A stretch of 6,259 nt of DNA from Brumimicrobium sp965656195 (GTDB taxonomy: Bacteria; Bacteroidota; Bacteroidia; Flavobacteriales_D; Crocinitomicaceae). The position numbers were made by a program, and so were the translations under genes. A model generated the notes under the pieces. The model did no database searches, had not been told where the DNA came from, and saw nothing but the letters and a program-made list of their open reading frames with translations. The stretch covers positions 1 to 6,259 of the forward strand of contig CBFHJL010000133.1 of assembly GCA_965656195.1 (NCBI GenBank), read 5' to 3'. Positions within the stretch are counted from its first letter, which is position 1; every line of letters starts with the position of its first letter. Of the stretch, positions 1 to 5,520 are shown piece after piece.

Positions 1-636
1 AATAGGTCGAAATACTATAACGGTGATTATGATAAGAAATATGGAGATTTAGTAATAAACGCTAGAGATACACTTGAGAATGCAATACAGCTTTGTGCTG
101 AATATTGCGCTTCGGGTAGAAAACTTGTTCCATGGGAATTGGATGCTATCATGCATTATTATAAAAAAAATGAATTACAACTATCGGATTTAGGTTTGCC
201 TAACAACGAAATGAAATTAGTGAGTACCGCACTTGATCGTGAAATCAATCAAAAAGAGGCGCTAACTGTTTTACAGACGAGTTATGTAGATCGTTATGAA
301 GCCACGTTCACTGGTGCTATGCCAGAAAATAAAAGGTCGTATGGTATGAAAGGAGACGCTGAAAATGGGGAGAAGATTTATAAATCTGCTTGTATGTTTT
401 GTCATGAAAACTCTCGTGTTACATACCTCAATTTATCAGAAGATGTTCTTTCGGGTCAGTATTTATGGAAACACCGAGAGGGATATGACGACTTGAGTGT
501 TTATCAGGTAGCTCGCTGGGGTACCTATCCTATTACAGGTAGGAAACAATATATGCCACTTTATACAAAAGAAAAAATGTCTGATGATCAGCTAGAAGAT
601 CTTATGGCCTACATAAAAAAAATAGCTAACAAATGA
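1..636 (+). CDS. c-type cytochrome, 5'-truncated, probably originally diheme
   Basis: The frame is open from the first base, so the gene starts outside the window and 211 residues are visible. A TTG at 139 would only be an internal codon. The heme-binding motif CMFCH lies at visible residues 131-135 (nt 391-405), after a typical helix (GDAENGEKIYKSAC). A probable axial Met follows at residue 185 (QYMPLYT), then a C-terminal helix (MSDDQLEDLMAYIKK), which is the usual class I cytochrome c order. The first ~60 residues (PWELDAIMHYYKK around 44-56) resemble the last helix of another cytochrome domain, so a second heme site probably lies upstream; this part is inferred. The visible CAEYC (32-36) lacks a following His and is not a heme motif. 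Export to the periplasm is expected because heme is attached there, but the signal peptide is not in view. The stop overlaps the next start by 4 bases (ATGA), indicating translational coupling. The substrate or redox partner is unknown. Confidence 0.85.
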   Translation, partial: NRSKYYNGDYDKKYGDLVINARDTLENAIQLCAEYCASGRKLVPWELDAIMHYYKKNELQLSDLGLPNNEMKLVSTALDREINQKEALTVLQTSYVDRYEATFTGAMPENKRSYGMKGDAENGEKIYKSACMFCHENSRVTYLNLSEDVLSGQYLWKHREGYDDLSVYQVARWGTYPITGRKQYMPLYTKEKMSDDQLEDLMAYIKKIANK

Positions 637-1508
637 GTAGATTAGTTTTAATTACAATTGTGCTGGGTTTATTGAATGTAACATTCTCTTATGCCCAAGA
701 TGAGGACAAGGATAAAGTTTCAGAGACTTTTTCTTCTGTGAGAATTATTAACGGGAATTCAACCGAAACATTAAAGAAAAGGCAGTGGAGATATATAATT
801 GCTCATAGATTTGGAGATGCACTCGGAGACCAGGGTGGAATACAAACAGCTTTCGGGTTTGATAATGCCGCCGATATTCGTTTTGGTTTTGATTTTGGTA
901 TAACGGATAACTTAATGGTAGGTTTCTCACGATTGAAAGGAAGTGGTCCTTATCGATCTCTATTAGAGGGTTCTGCGAAATATAGATTTCTTACGCAGAC
1001 TGAAGATAATAGTATGCCTGTTTCCGTTTCGTTTGCAGGAAGCTTATATGGTACCTATATGCCGTCATCTGAAGACATTGCATCCGTAACTTATTTTGAA
1101 CGTTTTGCGCATCGAATGATGTACGGTTCTCAATTGACGATTGCGCGGAAATTTCATCCGCGTTTTAGTATGGCATTGATGCCGACTTATGTGCACAGAA
1201 ATATTGTACAATCCAACGATGTTAATGGCTTGTTTTCACTTGGAGCTGCAGCTAGAATTCGATTGAATAAAAGTCTCGGGCTTATTGCTGAATACTTCTA
1301 TAATATTCATGGTGCTGATGTTCGAGATGATTATAAAAATAGTTTAGGAGTTGCATTGGAGTGGTTAACAAATGGACATACTTTCACGTTTAACTTTACA
1401 AATGCGAGAGGATTCGGTGAATTGCAATATATTGCTTTAACTCAATCTGACTGGTTAGAAGGCCAATTCCGATTTGGGTTTAGTATTACGAGAACATTCA
1501 AGTATTAA
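633..1508 (+). CDS. DUF5777-like outer-membrane beta-barrel protein
   Basis: This is a 291-residue protein with an N-terminal signal peptide (hydrophobic residues 3-19, probable cleavage near SYA-Q, 20-22) and a short acidic linker. The segment from residue 37 (RIINGNSTETLKK, then YIIAHRFGD) is the pattern I associate with the Bacteroidota DUF5777 family. The rest alternates polar and hydrophobic/aromatic residues with many Gly turns (for example DIRFGFDFGITDNLMVGFSR), as in a transmembrane beta-barrel. The chain ends in FGFSITRTFKY, an aromatic terminus typical of barrels inserted by the BAM complex. It contains no heme motif or Cys-rich site. The start overlaps the cytochrome stop, and the lipoprotein gene begins 2 bases after its own stop, so it is central to the operon. 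No function is established for the family as far as I know. A porin or sheath-like role for the neighbouring cytochromes is a hypothesis. Family assignment is from recognition, without a profile search. Confidence 0.8.
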   Translation: MSRLVLITIVLGLLNVTFSYAQDEDKDKVSETFSSVRIINGNSTETLKKRQWRYIIAHRFGDALGDQGGIQTAFGFDNAADIRFGFDFGITDNLMVGFSRLKGSGPYRSLLEGSAKYRFLTQTEDNSMPVSVSFAGSLYGTYMPSSEDIASVTYFERFAHRMMYGSQLTIARKFHPRFSMALMPTYVHRNIVQSNDVNGLFSLGAAARIRLNKSLGLIAEYFYNIHGADVRDDYKNSLGVALEWLTNGHTFTFNFTNARGFGELQYIALTQSDWLEGQFRFGFSITRTFKY

Positions 1509-1510
1509 TC

Positions 1511-1870
1511 ATGAAGAAAATAATTATCATATTATCGCTCGTTATTTTTTGTTTTTCTTGTGCAAAAGATAAGGTAGAGGAGGTGAGTGTATCTCCGGAA
1601 GACTGTCCTGAAACAATCTCTTACACCAATGATATTCAAACTTTTTTGGATATTAATTGTACTACTTCAGGATGTCACAATGCAAACTCGAATGCTGCAG
1701 GTTACACGCTGGTGACGCATAGTCAAGTAGAAGAGCATGCTGATATAATTTTGAGTGTAATAAGACATGAGTCTGGTTTCTCTGCGATGCCTCAAGGAGC
1801 ACCAAAATTGAGTGATTCAATTATTCAGAAAATGGAATGCTGGATCAGTCAAGGTAAATTATTTAATTAA
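1511..1870 (+). CDS. small cytochrome c-like lipoprotein with CX4CH heme motif
   Basis: This 119-residue protein begins with a lipoprotein signal (MKKIIIILSLVIF, then CFSC), with Cys17 as the likely lipidated residue. The -3 residue is Cys14, so the lipobox is loose, as is common in Bacteroidota. Residues after Cys17 (AKDKVEE) are charged and could act as a lipoprotein export signal to the outer face, although this is uncertain. The motif CTTSGCH (50-56) has four residues between the cysteines instead of two. The preceding NDIQTFLDIN and following Asn-rich loop match the Bacteroidota/Planctomycetes cytochrome pattern in which NC..GCH binds heme. Met93 in SAMPQG is the probable sixth ligand, and LSDSIIQKMECWISQG is the closing helix. 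Cys32 and Cys110 may form a disulfide. It lies 2 bases downstream of the barrel gene and 7 bases upstream of the next gene. It is probably a monoheme electron carrier anchored to the outer membrane; the partner is unknown. Confidence 0.8.
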   Translation: MKKIIIILSLVIFCFSCAKDKVEEVSVSPEDCPETISYTNDIQTFLDINCTTSGCHNANSNAAGYTLVTHSQVEEHADIILSVIRHESGFSAMPQGAPKLSDSIIQKMECWISQGKLFN

Positions 1871-1877
1871 ATAAACT

Positions 1878-2747
1878 ATGAAAAAAAGCTACATTAAATT
1901 TATTGGTTTAGCTGCCGTTACGGGTAGTGCATTTCTATTCATGAGTAATAGAGCAGATTTTTCTACGAATAAGTTTCATCAAGTAAAATTGAATACTAGT
2001 GCTGGACCTTCAGCTAAGACAGGAGCCCCTGGTGAGAGTTCTTGTACGAACTGTCATAGTGGTAGTGCTCAGGACGGTACAACTGTTAACTCACTTACGC
2101 TTGATGGGGGCGGAACGAATTATTCTCCTGGAGCAATTAATGCAATGACTTTAAGTCTAAGTGATGCTTCAAATAAGAATGGTTTTCAGTTGGTAGCTCT
2201 TGATGAAAATAATGAGATGGCTGGATCATTTACTATAACTGATGGTGCAAATACACAACTAACATCAAATGCACAATTGAGCAGAGATTATGTAACACAT
2301 ACTGCTACTGGAACAGGACAGACTTCATGGACTTTTGATTGGGACGCTCCATCTGATGTTGCCGACGTTACTTTTTATGTTGCTACGAACAAAACGAACG
2401 GTTCTGGCAGTACATCAGGAGATGTAATCTATCTTTCTTCGCATGTGTTTGGTAATCCACAAGCCTCTCTTGAGTCTGAGGATATTAAAGAAGCAGTAGT
2501 GATTGGATACTCGCCATCGCAGCATTCAGTAGTAATTGATTTCCCAGTGCTAGCATCAAGTGATGTTTCTGTAAACGTAATTGACCTATCAGGTAAGTCT
2601 GTATATTTCAATAACGAAGGCGCTTTTGAACAAGGAGATTTTACTGAGAAAGTAAGATTACCAGAAACTATGGAGAACGGTATTTACGTTGTTACTTTAT
2701 TTGTAGGCAATAAGCCCTATTCTCAGAAAATAATGGTCAATAGATAA
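1878..2747 (+). CDS. secreted choice-of-anchor V/reeler-like protein with CXXCH and T9SS type A sorting domain
   Basis: This 289-residue protein has an N-terminal signal peptide (about residues 1-24). Next comes the segment TGAPGESSCTNCHSG (48-62), whose CTNCH (56-60) is a canonical heme-attachment motif. The GAPGE..C..CHSG context is what I recognise from Bacteroidota proteins called choice-of-anchor V domain proteins. Residues ~65-195 are a beta-rich domain resembling reeler/DOMON-type folds (LTLDGGGTNYSPGAINAMTLSL, then GFQLVALDENNEMAGSF, SWTFDWDAP, VTFYVATNKTNG). Residues ~209-289 form a T9SS type A C-terminal sorting domain (VSVNVIDLSGKSV, then ENGIYVVTLFVGNKPYSQKIMV). The predicted destination is the cell surface or medium through the type IX system, after heme attachment in the periplasm. 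No obvious axial Met is assignable, so heme binding is probable, not certain. It is the last gene of the operon and ends one base before a convergent stop codon. Confidence 0.8.
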   Translation: MKKSYIKFIGLAAVTGSAFLFMSNRADFSTNKFHQVKLNTSAGPSAKTGAPGESSCTNCHSGSAQDGTTVNSLTLDGGGTNYSPGAINAMTLSLSDASNKNGFQLVALDENNEMAGSFTITDGANTQLTSNAQLSRDYVTHTATGTGQTSWTFDWDAPSDVADVTFYVATNKTNGSGSTSGDVIYLSSHVFGNPQASLESEDIKEAVVIGYSPSQHSVVIDFPVLASSDVSVNVIDLSGKSVYFNNEGAFEQGDFTEKVRLPETMENGIYVVTLFVGNKPYSQKIMVNR

Positions 2748-2768
2748 ATTACTGTTTAACTATTTTTT
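2739..2768 (+). terminator. weak AT-rich terminator hairpin at the operon end
   Basis: AATAG (2739-2743) pairs with CTATT (2760-2764) and TAAA (2745-2748) pairs with TTTA (2755-2758). There is one A-A mismatch and a 6-base loop, followed by a T tract (2763-2768). The hairpin covers the stop codon of the operon's last gene and the stop of the convergent gene. Only the plus direction has a T tract. The stem contains only two G-C-type pairs' worth of stability, so termination would be weak. Confidence 0.4.
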
Positions 2769-4998
2769 CTTGCTGTAGCACTTCGTCTCCAGCAATGAGT
2801 AAAATAGAATATATACCTCTTGCTAATGGACTCATTGAAAAGACATATTCATTGAGTCCTTTTTTTGCGGGTAAAGTTCCGAGCTTCTTAACAAGTTTAC
2901 CATTCGCATCATATATTTCAACATGTACCGACTTTTCTGTATCCAATTCAAACTGAATGGCTGTTAAGTCAGAAGTAGGGTTAGGGTAGACCATTCCAGA
3001 AGGAATATCATTAGGAGGTATAATGTAGTTTAAAGTATCGGTACAACCTCTCGCATCGCGAACTATACAGCTTACGGTATCGTTCACACATGCTCCTGTA
3101 AAACTACTGCTTGAAGAAAAATTTTGGTTCTCCCAAGCGTATTCAAACGGAGATTCTCCTCCAATAGCTGTAGCCTCTAGAGTTATATCGCAAAAAGTGT
3201 AGTCAGTAACTCCAACATCCAAACTTATTCTTGAGGTATCTGGGCTATATAGTTGAGCTAAGAAACCAGAATTACCATTGTTCGGCATCGCTAAATAGCC
3301 AAAAGAGTATATTTCCCCTGAATTATATTTACGCTGAAGTCCATAATAATCTCCCCATCTTTCGTATCCTCCATTTAATCGATTTACGAAATTCGCACCT
3401 TTCTTGATCTCAAGAACAGGAGAGTATTGTCTTTCGTTGCTACAAAAAATTGCAGAGTTCCCTGGAAAGTCCGTAAAAGAGGAATGATTAAAACCTATGA
3501 TTACCTCTCTATCACATCCCTCATTTCCTGACCATGCAATATTAGGATAGCCAAAATCTTTAATCGTATCGCCAATTATTCTTCCCGTTACTGTTGGAGA
3601 ATTGAATACATTTGAGACGACTCCATGATAAACTCCGCAAAATCCAGTGGATGGATTAATCGTATTGCCAACAAATTGAATCTCATCATCGATAAGAATA
3701 CCTCCTAATACACGCGCATCATTAGTTTGCAGACCATCTGTTGCGTCGGAAGTATCTGTATCTACTTGTCTAGCATTTGGTGGAACTCCATAAGGAATGT
3801 CTGTTTTTAAAGCAGAAATAGAAAGTGAACCGTTATCAATGCCTAAAAAGAAAATGGTATCGTTTTCAATATCAAAATTTCGATTTGAGAGCAAGAATTG
3901 TTTTTCAACATTACCATTTGCTCCGGTGATCAGGTGTAAATTACGAACGTAATTATTTTCATATGTGATACTGTCGTACAAATAAGCCTGCATTGTCGTG
4001 TCTCCCGAATAAGCCTCAAACTTGTCCATTTCCCATATGATAGAACCATCAAATCCAATCTGCCATGGTTCATTGGGTACGATGAGGTTTGCGGTGAAAT
4101 ATACCTTATCGTTCGTTACAGATATTGTAGGGAAGTCAGTCCATCTATTATTATCTAATGGGTTACCTGGTAAACTATAGATATACCAAGGGTCTCTTGG
4201 GTCATTTGTTGAACTGAAACACATTATCACCTCACTTTTGCTCGGGGTGTTATCTTTCAATAGAGCAAGAATAAATCTATCCTCTTCTGGATCATATGCC
4301 AGTTTTGGGTCGTAATAGAAGCTCGTACCAAATCCATCTACAAAGCTGTTAAGTCCAATTTGCTGATCTTCGAAAAGGGTAGTGTCACTATTCATATCAT
4401 ATGCCCAAATAATAGAATTCATTGCCAATAATACTATGCCTTCGTTTGAAACTGCCATTGTATTATCACTAGGTATTCCAGCGTATACAGGGTATTGAAT
4501 TCCATTTACCCATCTTTTCGGGTAAAAAGAATCTCCAACAACAGGTTGTAAAATTGATTTTACATAGTCTGAATTGAATTGAGTTCTCTCATTTTTATAA
4601 TGCAACTTACTTTTGATTTTCTGTTGCATGAGATACGATTTGGAAGAACTTCCATCTGGTGAAGGCATTTCAAGATTATTTACAAACTCTGCAAATGGAC
4701 TTTGAGGTTTAAACGCTGTAATAGTTTTTGTTTTATTTATTGAGAAGTTCGTTTTTCTGAAATCCTGTGCAAATAACAAGGAAATTGAAAATACAGAAAT
4801 GACAGTTAAGAAAATNNNNNNNNNNNNNNNNNNNNNNNNNNNNNNNNNNNNNNNNNNNNNNNNNNNNNNNNNNNNNNNNNNNNNNNNNNNNNNNNNNNNN
4901 NNNNNNNNNNNNNNNATTGAGAAGTTCGTTTTTCTGAAATCCTGTGCAAATAACAAGGAAATTGAAAATACAGAAATGACAGTTAAGAAAATACGCAT
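2749..4998 (-). CDS. large T9SS-secreted protein with PKD/SprB-like repeat; 5' end split by assembly gap
   Basis: As written, the frame runs through 100 Ns and duplicates its start. Collapsing the 77-base overlap removes 177 bases (59 codons) and leaves a continuous 690-residue protein beginning with the ATG at 4998-4996. The signal peptide occupies residues 1-19 (ending LLFAQ). Residues ~115-530 contain beta-propeller-like blocks (PSDNTMAVSNEG, then DPKLAYDPEEDRFIL, WTDFPTISVTNDKVYFTAN, RWGDYYGLQRKYNSG). I recognise these as a recurrent pattern in secreted Bacteroidota proteins of unknown function, possibly a BNR/sialidase-like propeller fold, but no catalytic residues can be assigned. Residues ~535-607 resemble a PKD/SprB-type repeat (TLEATAIGGESPFEYAWEN, then CIVRDARGCTDTL), with Cys pairs. 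Residues ~608-690 are a T9SS type A sorting domain (VYPNPTSD, then YDANGKLVKKL, LARGIYSILL). It should be exported to the surface or medium. It is convergent with the cytochrome operon and probably monocistronic. No specific activity can be claimed. Confidence 0.85.
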   Translation of the reverse strand: MRIFLTVISVFSISLLFAQDFRKTNFSXXXXXXXXXXXXXXXXXXXXXXXXXXXXXXXXXXIFLTVISVFSISLLFAQDFRKTNFSINKTKTITAFKPQSPFAEFVNNLEMPSPDGSSSKSYLMQQKIKSKLHYKNERTQFNSDYVKSILQPVVGDSFYPKRWVNGIQYPVYAGIPSDNTMAVSNEGIVLLAMNSIIWAYDMNSDTTLFEDQQIGLNSFVDGFGTSFYYDPKLAYDPEEDRFILALLKDNTPSKSEVIMCFSSTNDPRDPWYIYSLPGNPLDNNRWTDFPTISVTNDKVYFTANLIVPNEPWQIGFDGSIIWEMDKFEAYSGDTTMQAYLYDSITYENNYVRNLHLITGANGNVEKQFLLSNRNFDIENDTIFFLGIDNGSLSISALKTDIPYGVPPNARQVDTDTSDATDGLQTNDARVLGGILIDDEIQFVGNTINPSTGFCGVYHGVVSNVFNSPTVTGRIIGDTIKDFGYPNIAWSGNEGCDREVIIGFNHSSFTDFPGNSAIFCSNERQYSPVLEIKKGANFVNRLNGGYERWGDYYGLQRKYNSGEIYSFGYLAMPNNGNSGFLAQLYSPDTSRISLDVGVTDYTFCDITLEATAIGGESPFEYAWENQNFSSSSSFTGACVNDTVSCIVRDARGCTDTLNYIIPPNDIPSGMVYPNPTSDLTAIQFELDTEKSVHVEIYDANGKLVKKLGTLPAKKGLNEYVFSMSPLARGIYSILLIAGDEVLQQEKIVKQ
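4739..4815. repeat. 77-base direct repeat, left copy at contig edge
   Basis: This stretch is identical, base for base, to 4916-4992, and the 100-N run starts immediately after it. It encodes the signal peptide and first mature residues of the minus-strand secreted protein. The simplest reading is that it is the terminal overlap of the left contig and not a biological repeat. Confidence 0.95.
4816..4915. other. scaffold gap of exactly 100 Ns
   Basis: There are 100 consecutive undetermined bases, the conventional filler for a gap of unknown length. Both sides carry the same 77-base sequence, so the true gap is probably negative (overlapping contigs), and no sequence is likely to be missing. 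Any translation across it is meaningless. Confidence 0.97.
4916..4992. repeat. 77-base direct repeat, right copy at contig edge
   Basis: This is an exact copy of 4739-4815 that starts at the first base after the gap. It continues into the true start codon (CAT at 4996-4998, read on the minus strand) and the upstream region, so this copy carries the authentic 5' end of the secreted-protein gene. Confidence 0.95.
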
Positions 4999-5028
4999 GT
5001 TGTAGAATTTGGTTGTATAAAATTACGT

Positions 5029-5059
5029 AATTCCTACATAGAAAAAAAACGTAGTCAAA
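5029..5059 (-). promoter_or_regulatory. possible Bacteroidota-type promoter for the T9SS cargo gene
   Basis: Read on the minus strand, TTTG (5059-5056) is followed after 19 bases by TAGGAATT (5036-5029). The Bacteroidota consensus is TTTG, about 19 bases, then TAnnTTTG. The upstream element and spacing fit, but the -7 element matches only at TA and one other base. It would place the transcript start roughly 25 bases before the ATG. A 12-base perfect palindrome, AATTACGTAATT (5021-5032), overlaps the -7 region and could be an operator. Confidence 0.25.
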
Positions 5060-5098
5060 TGAATCCAATAAATAATAATTTTTGCATTTCTGAAAAAA

Positions 5099-5199
5099 TA
5101 TTACATATTTAAAACATTGTAATACAGGTATTTATAAAATAGTTACAAAAAAAGCACTTTTTTTTATGGAATTTGAATTTCATGTTGCCCTGTATTACA
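5099..5199. promoter_or_regulatory. intergenic cluster of TATTACA/TGTAATA elements, possible operators
   Basis: TATTACA occurs at 5099-5105, its inverse TGTAATA at 5118-5124 and TATTACA again at 5193-5199. The second and third copies extend to an 11-base exact inverted repeat, TGTAATACAGG (5118-5128) and CCTGTATTACA (5189-5199), and each contains the near-palindrome TGTA-N-TACA. Between them lie A7-GCAC-T8 (5147-5165) and an imperfect palindrome, ATGGAATTTGAATTTCAT (5166-5183). The region separates divergent genes, so a shared regulator is plausible, but no regulator family can be named. No gene is visible in 4999-5221. Confidence 0.35.
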
Positions 5200-5221
5200 G
5201 ACAACAACAAAAACCCATACG

Positions 5222-5395
5222 ATGAACAAGACAATTAAAAAACTATTTGCTTTATCAGCTATCTCTCTTTTATTAGTTAGTTGCGGTGGTCACACCACAT
5301 GTGATGCGTATTCTTATTTTAAGTACGAAAAGCAGAAAAAAGAAATTAAGGAATTACCCCTTCAACAAGAGCATACAGAAAACGGCACAATTTAA
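5222..5395 (+). CDS. small lipoprotein, 57 residues, unknown function
   Basis: An ATG at 5222 opens a 57-codon frame ending in TAA at 5393-5395. The N-terminus is a clear lipoprotein signal: MNKTIKK, a hydrophobic core (LFALSAISLLL) and the lipobox LVSC with Cys21 as the lipid site, followed by GG. The mature peptide would be only ~37 residues. It has a second Cys (HTTCDAYSYF, Cys27) and a strongly charged middle (KYEKQKKEIKE), with no recognisable domain. The short Cys-x-x-Tyr/Ala-rich style resembles tiny Bacteroidota lipoproteins seen from memory, but no function is known to me. There is no Shine-Dalgarno site; the leader is A/C-rich (ACAACAACAAAAA), as is common in this phylum. It is monocistronic, with its own intergenic promoter region and a strong terminator 75 bases downstream of the stop. 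The signal peptide and lipobox make this frame much more credible than the overlapping longer frame at 5286-5519. Confidence 0.75.
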   Translation: MNKTIKKLFALSAISLLLVSCGGHTTCDAYSYFKYEKQKKEIKELPLQQEHTENGTI

Positions 5396-5404
5396 TCCTC
5401 TTGG

Positions 5405-5450
5405 TAGTTGTATAAGCATAGACAACTATCACTTCCTGGTCATCAGACCA
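5405..5450 (+). other. two stem-loops in the 3' untranslated region of the small lipoprotein gene
   Basis: TAGTTGT (5405-5411) pairs with ACAACTA (5422-5428) across a 10-base loop. TGGTC (5437-5441) pairs with GACCA (5446-5450) across ATCA. Neither is followed by a T tract, so they are not terminators. They could stabilise the mRNA end or belong to a small RNA released from the 3' UTR; this is only inferred. Confidence 0.3.
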
Positions 5451-5464
5451 AAACAAACAACAAC

Positions 5465-5500
5465 AAAAAAGCCTGAAGTCAATGACTTCAGGCCTTTTTT
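5465..5500. terminator. strong bidirectional rho-independent terminator
   Basis: GCCTGAAGTC (5471-5480) and GACTTCAGGC (5484-5493) form a perfect 10-bp stem with a 3-base AAT loop. An A6 tract lies on the left (5465-5470) and a T6 tract on the right (5495-5500), after a single C. It can therefore stop the small lipoprotein transcript on the plus strand and the accA transcript, which ends 20 bases away, on the minus strand. Confidence 0.93.
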
Positions 5501-5520
5501 ATGTTTTAGAAAATATTAAT

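Noticed and set aside
94..108. CAEYC in the truncated cytochrome as a first heme site
   Set aside because: There is no His after the second Cys and the spacing is CX3C; a first heme motif, if present, lies upstream of the window.
139..636. A gene start at the TTG at 139
   Set aside because: The frame is open to base 1 and the upstream residues continue a cytochrome-like domain, so the gene is truncated by the window edge.
748..930. Minus-strand 60-codon frame inside the barrel gene
   Set aside because: It lies wholly within a well-supported coding gene, and its peptide has no recognisable features.
2429..2611. Minus-strand 60-codon frame inside the choice-of-anchor V gene
   Set aside because: It is antisense to a gene supported by a signal peptide, CXXCH motif and sorting domain, and has no features of its own.
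4739..4992. A true tandem duplication or mobile-element target repeat
   Set aside because: The copies are identical, abut a standard 100-N gap and collapse in frame; no transposase or terminal inverted repeats are present.
4733..5068. Open frames on both strands running through the Ns
   Set aside because: They exist only because the N run contains no stops and the 77-base flank is duplicated; they lie in other frames of the secreted-protein gene.
5201..5469. 13-base direct repeat ACAACAACAAAAA at 5201-5213 and 5457-5469
   Set aside because: It is low-complexity A/C-rich sequence common in Bacteroidota leaders and tails, so it is weak evidence for attachment sites or a mobile unit.
5286..5519. 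77-codon plus-strand frame overlapping the small lipoprotein gene and terminator
   Set aside because: It has no signal or domain, starts inside the lipoprotein gene in another frame and reads through the terminator hairpin; the 5222-5395 frame has a clear lipobox.
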